Shown here: in pieces, positions 1 to 8,409 of the stretch
Layout of the letters: the number at the start of each line of letters is the position of its first letter
Position numbering within the stretch: position 1 is the first letter of the stretch
Origin: CAIWHR01 sp963830485
Lineage (GTDB): Bacteria > Pseudomonadota > Gammaproteobacteria > Burkholderiales > Casimicrobiaceae
Direction: 5' to 3'
DNA length: 64,000 bases
Assembly (NCBI GenBank): GCA_963830485.1
Contig: CAWHNE010000035.1
Location: 186,001-250,000, forward strand
Notes under the pieces: generated by a model
The model's input: only the letters and a program-made list of their open reading frames with translations
The model's database searches: none
Told to the model about the DNA's origin: nothing
Made by a program: the position numbers and the translations under genes

Positions 1-194
1 AGGCCGGTGTCGCGCACGGCGAGCTCCGCGAGCGCGCGGTTGCGCGCGGGCTCGACGATCGCCCAGCCTGCCGCGACGACTGCTTCGTCGACGCGCTCCT
101 GCGGCCACGTCTCGTAGGCGCGCTGCGCCGCGCGGGCGCGCGCGACGAGCGCCGCGACGACGGCCTCGGGCGTCCCGGCGGCAGCGGTTCCCAT
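1..194 (-). CDS. SauS-like acylating sulfoacetaldehyde dehydrogenase (partial, N-terminus only)
   Basis: An ATG at 194-192 on the reverse strand opens a frame that runs off the window edge (64 complete codons). The visible start reads MGTAAAGTPEAVVAALVARA and continues with a helix-rich stretch ending in ...EPARNRALAELAV, the typical N-terminus of acylating aldehyde dehydrogenases such as SauS. SauS interconverts sulfoacetyl-CoA and sulfoacetaldehyde with NAD(P). It lies 11 bp downstream of the Bug-family gene and follows xsc on the same strand, which fits delivery of sulfoacetaldehyde to Xsc. The catalytic cysteine lies outside the window, so the acylating subtype is inferred from N-terminal similarity and context. 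A general aldehyde dehydrogenase remains possible. Confidence 0.6.
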   Translation of the reverse strand, partial: MGTAAAGTPEAVVAALVARARAAQRAYETWPQERVDEAVVAAGWAIVEPARNRALAELAVRDTG

Positions 195-205
195 CAAGGG
201 ACGCG

Positions 206-1177
206 TCACTCCGGCTTGATGTTCGCCGACTTGATCACGAGCTCCCACTTCGCGAGCTCGTCTTTGATCCGCCGTTCGAACTCCGCCGGCGAGCTCGCCG
301 CGGCTTCGGCACCCTGCGCGAGGAGCCTCTCCTTCACCTGCGGATTATCGAGCACCTTCGCGAACGCGGCGTTGAGCTTCGCGACCGCGGCGGGCGGCGT
401 CTTCGCCGGGGCAAGGGCGCCGTACCACGAATCGACGACGTAGCCGGGGACCGTCTCCGCGATCGTCGGCACGTCCGGGGCGGTGAGGCTGCGGGTGGCG
501 CTTGTCACGGCCAGCGCTTTGAGCTTGCCCGCCTTCACGTGCTGCCACGCGGCCGGCATCGACACGAAGGCGAGCTGCACCTGCCCGCCGATCGTGTCGA
601 TCACGGCGGGCCCGCCGCCCTTGTAAGGAACGTGGACGATGTCCACACCTGTCCTGAGCTTGAGCAGCTCGCCCGCGATGTGGGCCGGCGACCCGGTGCC
701 GACCGACGCGTAGTTGAGCTTGCCGGGATTCGCCTTCGCGAGCGCGATCAGCTCCTTCACGTTGTTCGCGGGCACGCTCGGGTGCGCTACCAGGATCTGC
801 GGGACCAGCGTGGCGAGGCTCACGGGCACGAAGTCGCGCTCGACATCGAACGGCAGCTTGTCGTAGAGCTTCGGATTGATCGTGTGCGACGAGAGCGTGA
901 ACAGGATCGTGTAGCCGTCGGCCGGCGCCTTTGCCGCGAGGTCGGTGCCGACGTTGCCCGCCGCGCCGCCCTTGTTCTCGATGATGATCGGCTGCCCGAG
1001 CTCAGCCGTGAGCGGCTCCTGCAGGATCCGCGCGATGACGTCGGTGCCGCCGCCCGGCGGGTACGGCACGATGAACTTGATCGGCTTGTTCGGGTAATCC
1101 TGCGCGCCCGCGGGCGTAGGACCCGCGATGACGGCCAGCGCCACGAGCGCCAGCATGAACGAATGGCGAATCGTCAT
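206..1177 (-). CDS. Bug/TctC-family periplasmic solute-binding protein
   Basis: A 323-residue exported binding protein of the tripartite tricarboxylate transporter (Bug) family. The start is the ATG at 1177, preceded by a GGGAGA ribosome site; an upstream in-frame extension lacks a signal peptide. Residues 1-26 form a signal peptide ending in AGAQ, followed by the family hallmark DYPNKPIKFIVPYPPGGGTD. Bug proteins capture carboxylates and related anions for TctAB permeases, but no tctA/tctB is nearby, so it is an orphan, as is common in Burkholderiales. It sits between xsc and a SauS-like gene, so an anionic C2 sulfonate such as sulfoacetate is an attractive ligand. That ligand is inference; the family is certain. 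Confidence 0.85.
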   Translation of the reverse strand: MTIRHSFMLALVALAVIAGPTPAGAQDYPNKPIKFIVPYPPGGGTDVIARILQEPLTAELGQPIIIENKGGAAGNVGTDLAAKAPADGYTILFTLSSHTINPKLYDKLPFDVERDFVPVSLATLVPQILVAHPSVPANNVKELIALAKANPGKLNYASVGTGSPAHIAGELLKLRTGVDIVHVPYKGGGPAVIDTIGGQVQLAFVSMPAAWQHVKAGKLKALAVTSATRSLTAPDVPTIAETVPGYVVDSWYGALAPAKTPPAAVAKLNAAFAKVLDNPQVKERLLAQGAEAAASSPAEFERRIKDELAKWELVIKSANIKPE

Positions 1178-1217
1178 GGACACTCTCCCATGGATCGTGA
1201 GCTGCAGGCCGCGGCGC

Positions 1218-3014
1218 TCAGCGCCGGGCGGCCGTCGACGCGTACTTGGCGAGATGGCGCGTCGGCAATGCCAGCGCATCGCGGCGGAACGGGTCCCCGA
1301 GCTCGCGCGTCACCATCATCTCGAGCACCGTGGTGCGGCCCTCGCGCTGCGCCTTCGCCGCCGTGCGCAGTGCCGGGCCGACGTCGGCGAGCGTATCGAT
1401 CCGCTGCCCCTCCGCGCCCATCGCCTGCGCCACCGCGGCCCACGACGGCTGGCGGTCGAGGTTCACGCCGATGAACCGATTGTTGTAGAAGTCGACGTGG
1501 TTCTTCTTCTCGGCGCCCCATTGGCCGTTGTTGAACACGACCGCGGTGACGGGGATGTTCTCGCGTACGCACGTCTGCAACTCGCCGAAGCTCATCCCCC
1601 ACGCGCCGTCGCCGACGTAGGCGACGGCTGGCCGTTCCGGGGCGGCGACCTTCGCGCCGACGATCGTCGGGAACGCGTAGCCGCAGTTGCCGAAGCTCAT
1701 CGCAGCGAACATCGAGCGAGGGCGGTCGAAGCGCAGGTACGAGTTCGACACCGAGCAGATGTTGCCGATGTCGGTCGACACCATCGCGTCGGCGGGCAGC
1801 GCGCGCTCGAGCTCGCGCAGCATCTGCCGCGGATGCATCGCCGACGAGCCATGGGCCACTTCGAGCGACCACGGATCCTTCTCGTTCGCCCAGCCGTCGA
1901 GCTCGGACTCCCATTGCGCCTTTGCCGACTTGACCTCGGCCAGGCGCGCCTCCTTGTTGGCACTGCAGACGAGTGTCTTCCCCGCGAGCCGCGCGGCCAG
2001 CGCGACCGCCGCCGCCTTCGCGTCGCCGCAGACGCCCACCGAGATCGGCTTCACGAGCCCGAGCATCGTCGCATCGGCGTCGACCTGGATGACCTGCGCA
2101 TCCTTGGGCCAGTACTCGATTCCGTACTGGGGCAGCGTGCCGAAGGGCCCGAGTCGCGTGCCGAGCGCCAGCACGACGTCGGCCTTCGCTATCAGCTTCA
2201 TCGCCGCCTTGCTGCCTTGGTAGCCCAGAGGACCGATCCATAGCGGGTGCTGCGCCGGAAACGCGTCGTTGTGCAAATAGGAGACAGCGACCGGCGCCTG
2301 GAGCAGCTCGGCGAGGCGCGCGGCCTCCTGCCCGCCGTCCGCCATCACGACGCCGCCGCCGCAGAGGATTACCGGGAACTTCGCCGCGGCGAGCAGCGCT
2401 GCGGCCTCGTCCAGGCTCTTCTCGCCGCCCGCGCCGCGCTCGATCGCAAGCGGCCGGGGAATCTCGCACTCGATGTCGCCGTAGAAGAAGTCGCGCGGGA
2501 TGTTGAGCTGCGCCGGACCCATCGCGAGCCGCGCACGGTCGAACGCGCGGCCGGTGAGCTCGGCCATCCGCGCGCGATTGTTGACGTGCGCCTGGAACTT
2601 CGTGATCTTCGAGAAGATCGGCAGCTGCTCGGTCTCCTGGAATCCTCCCAGGCCGATCGTTGCGCTGCCCGTCTCCGGCGTGATCACGACGACGGGCGAG
2701 TGCGCCCAGAACGCCGCGGCGGTCGACGTGACGAAGTTCGTAATGCCGGGCCCGTTCTGCGCGATGCACACGCCGTGGCGCCCGGACACGCGCGCGTAGC
2801 CGTCGGCCATGTGGCCCGCGCCCTGCTCGTGCGCGACCGAGATGAAGCGGATTCCGGCGAGCGGAAAGAGGTCGAGCGCGTCCATGTACGCGGATCCGAC
2901 GATGCCGAACACGTCCTTCACGCCGTGCGCGACGAGCGTCTCGACGAACGCTTCGGACGGCGTCATCTTCTGCCTGCCGGCAACGGCCTGGGGCAGGTCG
3001 ACGGGCTTGTTCAT
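1218..3014 (-). CDS. xsc: sulfoacetaldehyde acetyltransferase
   Basis: A TPP-dependent enzyme of 598 residues converting sulfoacetaldehyde plus phosphate to acetyl phosphate plus sulfite, the desulfonation step of taurine, isethionate and sulfoacetate catabolism. The start is the ATG at 3014 behind AGGAGATCCCG. Family features: the TPP-activating glutamate in AHEQGAGHMADGYARV (about E63), the central acetohydroxyacid-synthase-like domain, and a C-terminal TPP/Mg motif beginning GDGAWGMSFGELQ and ending FNN about 25 residues later. Length and the N-terminal GIVGSAYMDALDLFP segment match Xsc better than acetolactate synthase. Neighbouring tpa, ald, pta and taurine transporters make the assignment secure. 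It is divergent from the TRAP genes across a 280 bp control region. Confidence 0.95.
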   Translation of the reverse strand: MNKPVDLPQAVAGRQKMTPSEAFVETLVAHGVKDVFGIVGSAYMDALDLFPLAGIRFISVAHEQGAGHMADGYARVSGRHGVCIAQNGPGITNFVTSTAAAFWAHSPVVVITPETGSATIGLGGFQETEQLPIFSKITKFQAHVNNRARMAELTGRAFDRARLAMGPAQLNIPRDFFYGDIECEIPRPLAIERGAGGEKSLDEAAALLAAAKFPVILCGGGVVMADGGQEAARLAELLQAPVAVSYLHNDAFPAQHPLWIGPLGYQGSKAAMKLIAKADVVLALGTRLGPFGTLPQYGIEYWPKDAQVIQVDADATMLGLVKPISVGVCGDAKAAAVALAARLAGKTLVCSANKEARLAEVKSAKAQWESELDGWANEKDPWSLEVAHGSSAMHPRQMLRELERALPADAMVSTDIGNICSVSNSYLRFDRPRSMFAAMSFGNCGYAFPTIVGAKVAAPERPAVAYVGDGAWGMSFGELQTCVRENIPVTAVVFNNGQWGAEKKNHVDFYNNRFIGVNLDRQPSWAAVAQAMGAEGQRIDTLADVGPALRTAAKAQREGRTTVLEMMVTRELGDPFRRDALALPTRHLAKYASTAARR

Positions 3015-3204
3015 CGGGATCTCCTGGCGCGTATGCGGATCGCCGCGCGATGGAATGGGGAGTCTTTCACAACCGAAAGGCCCGCGCAACCGATCGCATC
3101 CGGTCCAGTCAGGACGTCACATCTCGCGAGGCAGCACTGGCGGGTCGTCCGGGACGTTGCCTGATCCATCGTGAGGCAGCCGGTCCGGCGATCGGTGAGA
3201 AAGC

Positions 3205-3234
3205 ATTGCCAAAGGCAATCCGATTGTCTAGATT
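3205..3234 (+). promoter_or_regulatory. sigma70-type promoter overlapped by an inverted-repeat operator, upstream of the TRAP genes
   Basis: TTGCCA at 3206-3211 and TAGATT at 3229-3234 are separated by exactly 17 bases, a good -35/-10 pair about 60 bases before the dctP start. The perfect inverted repeat ATTGCCAAAGGCAAT (3205-3219) covers the -35 box, a position suited to a regulator of the divergent xsc/dctP control region (3015-3294). A GGAGG ribosome site lies just before the ATG at 3295. The sequence elements are directly visible; function is inferred. No regulator gene is present in this window. Confidence 0.55.
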
Positions 3235-3294
3235 GCACGCGTCGGCGCGCGGCGCAGTGCGCGCTTCGCTGCACACACGATCCAGGGAGGCCTC

Positions 3295-4416
3295 ATGAAA
3301 CCGCATTGGCTCGTCAAAGGCGCCGTCGCGCTCGCCGCCATGGTGTTCGCCGTCAACACTGCGCTCGCACAAGCCGCGCAGGCGCCTGTCCGCATGCGCA
3401 TCCAGACCGCGGTGCCCTCGGCCAGCATCTACTTCGAGCTTATGAAGAAGATGGGTGATCGCGTCGACCGCATGTCCGCCGGTCGCATCAAGATGGAAAT
3501 GCTGCCGGACGGCGCCGTGGTGCCGGCGTTCGAGATCCTCGATGCCGTCGACAAGGGCATTGTCGAGGGGGGTTACGCGTGGACGCACTACTGGTCGGGC
3601 AAACATCCGGCCGCCGGCCTGTTCAGCAACCCGATGGCGGGCGCAGGCGTCGGACTCGACCAGCTCTCGCACGTCGCGTGGATCTACGAGGGCGGAGGCT
3701 ACGACCTCTACCGCAAGCTCTACTCCGATATCCTCAAGGTCAACGTCGAGCCGCTGTTCGTGCAGCCGATGGGGCCTGATCCGCTCGGCTGGTTCAAGAC
3801 GCCTATCAATTCGGTAGCGGACTTCAAGAAGATGAAGTACCGCTCGCCCCCCGGCATCACCGGCGAGATCTTCAAGGAGATGGGCGTGGCGGCCGTCGCG
3901 ATGCCCGGCGGCGAGATCGTCCCGGCGGCGCAGCGCGGCGTGATCGACGCGGCCGAGTGGATCGGCCCCGCCGACGACATGAACCTCGGCTTGCAGACCG
4001 TGTGGAAGAACTATTACCTGCAGGGCCTGCACCAGTCGACCGACATCGGCGAGCTGCTGATCAACAAGACGGTCTGGGACAAGCTCTCGCCCGACCTGAA
4101 GGAGATCATGCGCACCGCGGCGATGGCGTCGATGATGGAGACGTACACCTACAACGTCTACCGCAACGCACAGGCGATCGTGCGACTGCGCAACGAGTTC
4201 AAGGTGACGATCCACGACACGCCCAAGGACTTCTTCCCCGAGTTCGTCCGCGCGACCAACGTCGTGCTCGACCGCTACTCGGCGAAGGACCCATTCTTCA
4301 AGCAGGTGCTCGATTCGCAGCGCAACTTCGCCAAGGTCGTCGTGCCGTACTGGACCAAGATCAACGACCTGTACTCGAACCTCGGCAACGCCGCGCTCGC
4401 GGCACCGCCCAAGTGA
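3295..4416 (+). CDS. TRAP transporter substrate-binding protein (DctP/TauK type)
   Basis: A 373-residue periplasmic receptor for a TRAP transporter. Residues 1-26 are a signal peptide (hydrophobic core then ALAQA). The mature part has the DctP fold pattern: an N-terminal MRIQTAVPSAS strand, central substrate contacts around YRSPPGITGEIFKEMG, and PGGEIVPAAQRGVIDAAEW, where the family arginine and helix cap lie. It is followed by DctQ and DctM in the order used by TauKLM taurine transporters, and its operon faces xsc. Taurine or another C2 sulfonate is therefore the likely cargo, though TRAP receptors for 2-oxoacids look similar. The start is supported by a strong ribosome site 6 bases upstream. 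Confidence 0.85.
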   Translation: MKPHWLVKGAVALAAMVFAVNTALAQAAQAPVRMRIQTAVPSASIYFELMKKMGDRVDRMSAGRIKMEMLPDGAVVPAFEILDAVDKGIVEGGYAWTHYWSGKHPAAGLFSNPMAGAGVGLDQLSHVAWIYEGGGYDLYRKLYSDILKVNVEPLFVQPMGPDPLGWFKTPINSVADFKKMKYRSPPGITGEIFKEMGVAAVAMPGGEIVPAAQRGVIDAAEWIGPADDMNLGLQTVWKNYYLQGLHQSTDIGELLINKTVWDKLSPDLKEIMRTAAMASMMETYTYNVYRNAQAIVRLRNEFKVTIHDTPKDFFPEFVRATNVVLDRYSAKDPFFKQVLDSQRNFAKVVVPYWTKINDLYSNLGNAALAAPPK

Positions 4417-4446
4417 CCGTACCGGCGCCGCGCCGGTCGCAAGTAC

Positions 4447-4490
4447 CGGCTACGGGCGGGCGCGAAACTTCGCGCGTCCGCCCGTAGCCG
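4447..4490 (+). terminator. strong intercistronic hairpin after the TRAP receptor gene
   Basis: The arms CGGCTACGGGCGG and CCGCCCGTAGCCG are perfectly complementary, with an inner GCGCGAA/TTCGCGC stem and a two-base bulge, followed by TTT. It sits 30 bases after the dctP stop and 18 bases before dctQ. The short U-run suggests an attenuator or mRNA-stabilising element giving more receptor than membrane subunits, rather than a complete stop. Confidence 0.65.
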
Positions 4491-4508
4491 TTTCCCACCG
4501 GAACACGC

Positions 4509-5072
4509 ATGGCCGCAGCGCCGACCCTGGCCCACCGGGCCACGCACGCGATCGACCTGTTCACCCGCGGCGCGGGCAAGGCCGTCGCGTGGATGATCCT
4601 GCCGATGGTGCTTTCACTGGTCTGGGAGGTCACGGCGCGCTACCTGTTCAATGCGCCCACGGTATGGGCGTACGACATGACGTTCATGCTCTACGGCACG
4701 TTCTTCATGCTGGGTTCGGCGTGGACGCTGCAACACGGCGGCCACATCCGCACCGACCTGTACTACGGGCGCTGGTCGACGCGCACGCGCGCGCGGGTCG
4801 ACCTCGCGTGCTACCTGGTGTTCTTCTTCCCCGCGATCGCGATCTTCGGCTGGCTGGGCTGGGAGTACTTCTGGAAATCCTTTCAGCAGAACGAGCGCAT
4901 TGTCACCTCTCCCTGGCTGCCGATCGTGTGGCCGTTCAAGTTCGTGATCCCGGCCTCGGCCGCGCTGCTGCTGCTGCAGGGTGTCTCCGAGATGATCAAG
5001 TGCTGGGGCCGCGCGTTCGGTCCCGGCGACAGCGCCAACACACCTGCCGACGACGCCGAGGTCGCGACATGA
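4509..5072 (+). CDS. TRAP transporter small membrane subunit (DctQ/TauL type)
   Basis: A 187-residue integral membrane protein with four hydrophobic segments (roughly residues 22-45, 57-75, 94-115 and 137-160), the usual DctQ topology. Family features include the EVTARYLFNAPTVWAYD segment after helix 1 and QHGGHIRTDLYYGRWS in the loop after helix 2. DctQ pairs with DctM to form the ion-coupled permease. The gene ends 10 bases before dctM, so co-translation is likely. Substrate is inferred from the neighbouring sulfonate genes. Confidence 0.85.
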   Translation: MAAAPTLAHRATHAIDLFTRGAGKAVAWMILPMVLSLVWEVTARYLFNAPTVWAYDMTFMLYGTFFMLGSAWTLQHGGHIRTDLYYGRWSTRTRARVDLACYLVFFFPAIAIFGWLGWEYFWKSFQQNERIVTSPWLPIVWPFKFVIPASAALLLLQGVSEMIKCWGRAFGPGDSANTPADDAEVAT

Positions 5073-5082
5073 GCGCCGCCCG

Positions 5083-6399
5083 ATGACTCCGGAGTGGTTC
5101 GGCCTCGTCCTGCTTGTGATCCTGTTCGGCGCGATCTTCATCGGCTTCCCGATCGCGTTCACGCTGATCGCCGTTGCGCTGATCGGCGGCTACGTCGCGC
5201 TCGGTCCGCTGGCGCTGCACCTGATGACACTGCAGTTCTTCGCGGTGATGCGCGATCCGACGCTGGCCTCGGTGCCTTTCTTCCTGTTCATGGGGTACCT
5301 GCTCGAGCAAAGCGGCCTGATGGAGCGGCTGTTTCGCGGTGTACAGCTCGCGCTCGCGTCGGTGCGCGGCTCGCTCTACCTTGCCGTGCTGCTGACCGCC
5401 ACGATCTTCGCCGCGGCTACCGGTATCGTCGGCTCTTCGGTGACGCTGCTCGGCGTCATGGCGGCGCCGGCGATGAAGAAGAGCGGGTACGACATCCGGA
5501 TGTCCGCGGGCGCGATCACGGCGGGCGGGACGCTCGGCATTCTGATCCCGCCCTCGGTGATGCTGATCGTGATGGGACCGGTGGTCGGCGTGCCCGCGAC
5601 CGACCTGTTCGCCGCCGCCGTCATTCCCGGCCTCACGCTGTCGCTGCTCTACATCGCCTATACGCTCGCGCGAAGCTACCTCGATCCGTCGCTCGGCCCG
5701 CCGCTTCCACATGACGAGCGCGCGGGCTCGGTCGGCGAGGTCGTGAAGGAGCTGGTCGTCGGTATCGCACCCGTCGTCGTCGTGATCTTCGCCACGCTGG
5801 GCGTGATCCTCGCGGGCATCGCGACGCCGACCGACGCAGGGGCGGTCGGCGCGTTCGCCGTCCTGATCCTGACGCTTCTCTACCGGCGCCTCACCTGGGC
5901 CGGCTTTCGCCGGGCCGTGTACTCGACACTGCTGACGTCCTGCATGATCCTGCTCCTTGTCGCGGCGTCGAACTACTTCGGCGCGGTCTTCTCGCGCCTG
6001 GGGAGCGCGGCGCTGATCGCCGAGTCGCTGCTGGGACTCGACCTACCGCCGACGCTGATGCTGATCCTGATCCTCGGCATCATCTTCGTGCTCGGCTGGC
6101 CGCTCGAGTGGGTGCCGATCGTGCTGATCGTCGTGCCGATCCTGCTGCCGCTCGTGCAGAAGCTGGGCATCGACCTCGTATGGTTCTGCACGCTGGTCGC
6201 CGTGTGCCTGCAGACGGCGTGGCTCTCGCCGCCGGTGGCGCTGTCGGCCTATTTCCTGAAGGGCGTGGTGCCCGAGTGGGACCTCTCGGACATCTACGCG
6301 GGAATGATGCAGTTCATGGTGCTGCAGGTGATCGGGCTTGGCTGCGTACTCGCGTTCCCGCAGCTCGCGTTGTGGCTGCCGGCGGTGCTGCGCGACTAG
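5083..6399 (+). CDS. TRAP transporter large permease subunit (DctM/TauM type)
   Basis: A 438-residue polytopic protein of the DctM family with about 12 hydrophobic segments. The family signature is visible around residues 110-165: TATIFAAATGIVGSSVTLLG, then ITAGGTLGILIPPSVMLIVM. This subunit forms the transport pathway, driven by Na+ or H+. It is the third gene of the dctPQM set. The frame ends 23 bases from the convergently transcribed ald, with no clear terminator between them. The permease assignment is firm; taurine or sulfonate as cargo is inferred from the operon. Confidence 0.88.
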   Translation: MTPEWFGLVLLVILFGAIFIGFPIAFTLIAVALIGGYVALGPLALHLMTLQFFAVMRDPTLASVPFFLFMGYLLEQSGLMERLFRGVQLALASVRGSLYLAVLLTATIFAAATGIVGSSVTLLGVMAAPAMKKSGYDIRMSAGAITAGGTLGILIPPSVMLIVMGPVVGVPATDLFAAAVIPGLTLSLLYIAYTLARSYLDPSLGPPLPHDERAGSVGEVVKELVVGIAPVVVVIFATLGVILAGIATPTDAGAVGAFAVLILTLLYRRLTWAGFRRAVYSTLLTSCMILLLVAASNYFGAVFSRLGSAALIAESLLGLDLPPTLMLILILGIIFVLGWPLEWVPIVLIVVPILLPLVQKLGIDLVWFCTLVAVCLQTAWLSPPVALSAYFLKGVVPEWDLSDIYAGMMQFMVLQVIGLGCVLAFPQLALWLPAVLRD

Positions 6400-6422
6400 G
6401 GGTTGCCCAAGGCGGCGCGGCT

Positions 6423-7538
6423 TCAGCCCATCAGTGAATCGGGTTCGACGTACGCGTAGCCGAGCGCCTCGGCGACCGGCTGGCACGTCACCTTGCCGAA
6501 CGCGACGTTGAGCCCGTTCTTGAGGTGCACGTCGTCGGCGAGCGCCTTCTTCCACCCCTTGTTCGCAAGCGCGAGCACGAACGGCAGTGTCGCGTTGTTG
6601 AGCGCGAACGTGGACGTCCGCGGCACGCCGCCCGGCATGTTGGCCACGCAGTAGTGCGTAACCCCGTCGACGACGTAGACGGGATCGGCGTGCGTCGTCG
6701 GCCGCGCGGTCTCGAAGCAGCCGCCCTGGTCGATCGCTACGTCGACGATCACCGACCCCGGTTTCATCCGCTTGACCAGCGCGGCCGACACGAGCTTCGG
6801 CGCCGATGCGCCTGGGATCAGCACGCCGCCGATCACGAGATCCGCGGTGGTCACGTGATGCTCGATCGCGTCCTGCGTCGAAAAGACCGTGTTGAGCGGC
6901 CGGCCGAACTGGCGCCACAGCGCGCGCAGCACCTCGACGCTGCGGTCGAGCACCCACACATCCGCGCCCATCCCGAGCGCGATATGGCACGCGTGCGCGC
7001 CGACCACGCCGCCGCCCAGGATCACGACCTTCGCGGGATCGACGCCGGGCACGCCGCCGAGCAGCATGCCGAGCCCGCCGTGCGGTTTCTCGAGGTAGTA
7101 CGCGCCGGCCTGCACCGCCATACGCCCCGCGACCTCGGACATCGGCGCGAGCAGAGGTAGGCCACCGCTCTGCGAGGTGACCGTCTCGTACGCGATGCAC
7201 ACCGCGCCGCTCGCCACGAGATCCTTCGCCTGATCCGGATCGGGCGCGAGGTGCAGGTACGTGAACAGGATCTGGCCCTTCTTCAGCATCCGGCGCTCGA
7301 CCGCCTGCGGCTCCTTGACCTTGACGATCATGTCGGCCGCGGCGAACACCTCGGCGGCGGTGCCGGCGATGCGCGCGCCCGCGCGCCGGTAGGCCTCGTC
7401 GTCCATCCCGATGCCCTGCCCCGCGTTGTGCTCGACGATCACTTCGTGCCCGTTCGCGACGGCTTCGCGCACGCTGCCCGGCACGAGGCCGACGCGGTTT
7501 TCGAGCACCTTGATTTCCTTCGGGACGCCGATGCGCAT
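6423..7538 (-). CDS. ald: alanine dehydrogenase
   Basis: NAD-dependent L-alanine dehydrogenase of 371 residues, the usual family length. The start is the ATG at 7538 (MRIGVPKEIKVLENRVGLVP) behind AGGAGCTCC. N-terminal domain residues include K and E in VKVKEPQAVE and the FTYLHLAPD strand with the catalytic histidine. The NAD-binding fold shows ILGGGVVGAHACHIALGMGA near residue 170. In taurine dissimilation Tpa makes alanine from pyruvate, and Ald re-oxidises it to pyruvate plus ammonium, so its place inside the cluster makes sense. It is on the strand opposite to tpa, 80 bp from the divergent DUF599 gene. Confidence 0.93.
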   Translation of the reverse strand: MRIGVPKEIKVLENRVGLVPGSVREAVANGHEVIVEHNAGQGIGMDDEAYRRAGARIAGTAAEVFAAADMIVKVKEPQAVERRMLKKGQILFTYLHLAPDPDQAKDLVASGAVCIAYETVTSQSGGLPLLAPMSEVAGRMAVQAGAYYLEKPHGGLGMLLGGVPGVDPAKVVILGGGVVGAHACHIALGMGADVWVLDRSVEVLRALWRQFGRPLNTVFSTQDAIEHHVTTADLVIGGVLIPGASAPKLVSAALVKRMKPGSVIVDVAIDQGGCFETARPTTHADPVYVVDGVTHYCVANMPGGVPRTSTFALNNATLPFVLALANKGWKKALADDVHLKNGLNVAFGKVTCQPVAEALGYAYVEPDSLMG

Positions 7539-7618
7539 GGCAGGAGCTCCTGACGGGGGACGGGGAATGCGAGGCACGGCGCGAGGCCGCGGCGACCGCA
7601 AACGGCTATGATAATGCA

Positions 7619-8293
7619 ATGCCGCCGTGGATCGACAGCATGGGCACGGACCTGGCGGCGCTCGCCGCGAGCGCGGCGCTGGTCGTGCTCTACTACGCGC
7701 TCCTGTGGCGGCGCGCACGGCGCGACCCGCATTTCACGATCCACGGTGTCAATGACACCGCGCGCACGCGCTGGGTCGAGCACGTGATGGCGAATCCGAG
7801 TCGCGACGTGATGGCCGTGCAGACGCTGCGCAACTTCACGATGGCGGCGACGTTCATGGCGTCGAGCGCGGCGCTGCTGATCCTCGGGACGCTCACGCTA
7901 ACGGGCCAGGGCGAGACGCTCGCGCGCACGTGGCACGCGGTCAGCCTCGGCGGCTCGAGCTCGGCGGAGACCTGGGCCGTGAAGATCATGTGCCTGCTCT
8001 CCGCGTTCATCGTCGCGTTCTTCGCGTTCGCGACGACCATCCGGCTCTTGAATCACGTCGTGTTCATGATCAACGTCCCCGACGCGGCCGGGCAGCCCGG
8101 CCTCGGCCCGCGGCACGTCGCGCACCGCCTCGTCCGGGCCGGCCACTTCTATTCGATCGGGATGCGCGCATTCTTCCTCGCCGTTCCGCTCGCGTTCTGG
8201 CTGTTCGGGCCGCTCTTTCTCGTCGTCGCCACCATCGGCCTCGTCGTCGTCCTGCACTACATCGAGCGCAGCCCGAGCCTCGGCGACGAATAG
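7619..8293 (+). CDS. DUF599-family membrane protein
   Basis: A 224-residue integral membrane protein with about four hydrophobic segments (near residues 8-28, 75-96, 118-142 and 180-215). The soluble loop after helix 1 carries HGVNDTARTRWVEHVM, the conserved Asn/Arg/Trp block of DUF599. The function is unknown. It lies between ald and tpa, so a role in sulfonate, sulfite or ammonium handling is possible but only by association. No good ribosome site precedes the ATG at 7619; a TATGATAAT sequence just upstream could be a -10 element, in which case the ATG at 7640 would be the start. Confidence 0.75.
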   Translation: MPPWIDSMGTDLAALAASAALVVLYYALLWRRARRDPHFTIHGVNDTARTRWVEHVMANPSRDVMAVQTLRNFTMAATFMASSAALLILGTLTLTGQGETLARTWHAVSLGGSSSAETWAVKIMCLLSAFIVAFFAFATTIRLLNHVVFMINVPDAAGQPGLGPRHVAHRLVRAGHFYSIGMRAFFLAVPLAFWLFGPLFLVVATIGLVVVLHYIERSPSLGDE

Positions 8294-8409
8294 GGCAACT
8301 CGGCCCTCCCGCGGCGCCCGCCCCGGGTGTAGGATGGAGGATTCCGAAATCGCATGAGCTGCGTCCGTTGCGGCGGCCGGTTGCCGCACCGCAGCATCAG
8401 GAGATCACC

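Noticed and set aside
1218..3014. Acetolactate synthase large subunit
   Set aside because: The GIVGSAYMDALDLFP region, length and sulfonate gene context match Xsc, and no ilvN small subunit is present.
7606..7615. Promoter -10 element TATGATAAT before the DUF599 gene
   Set aside because: No matching -35 box at 16-18 bases; kept only as a remark on the gene start.
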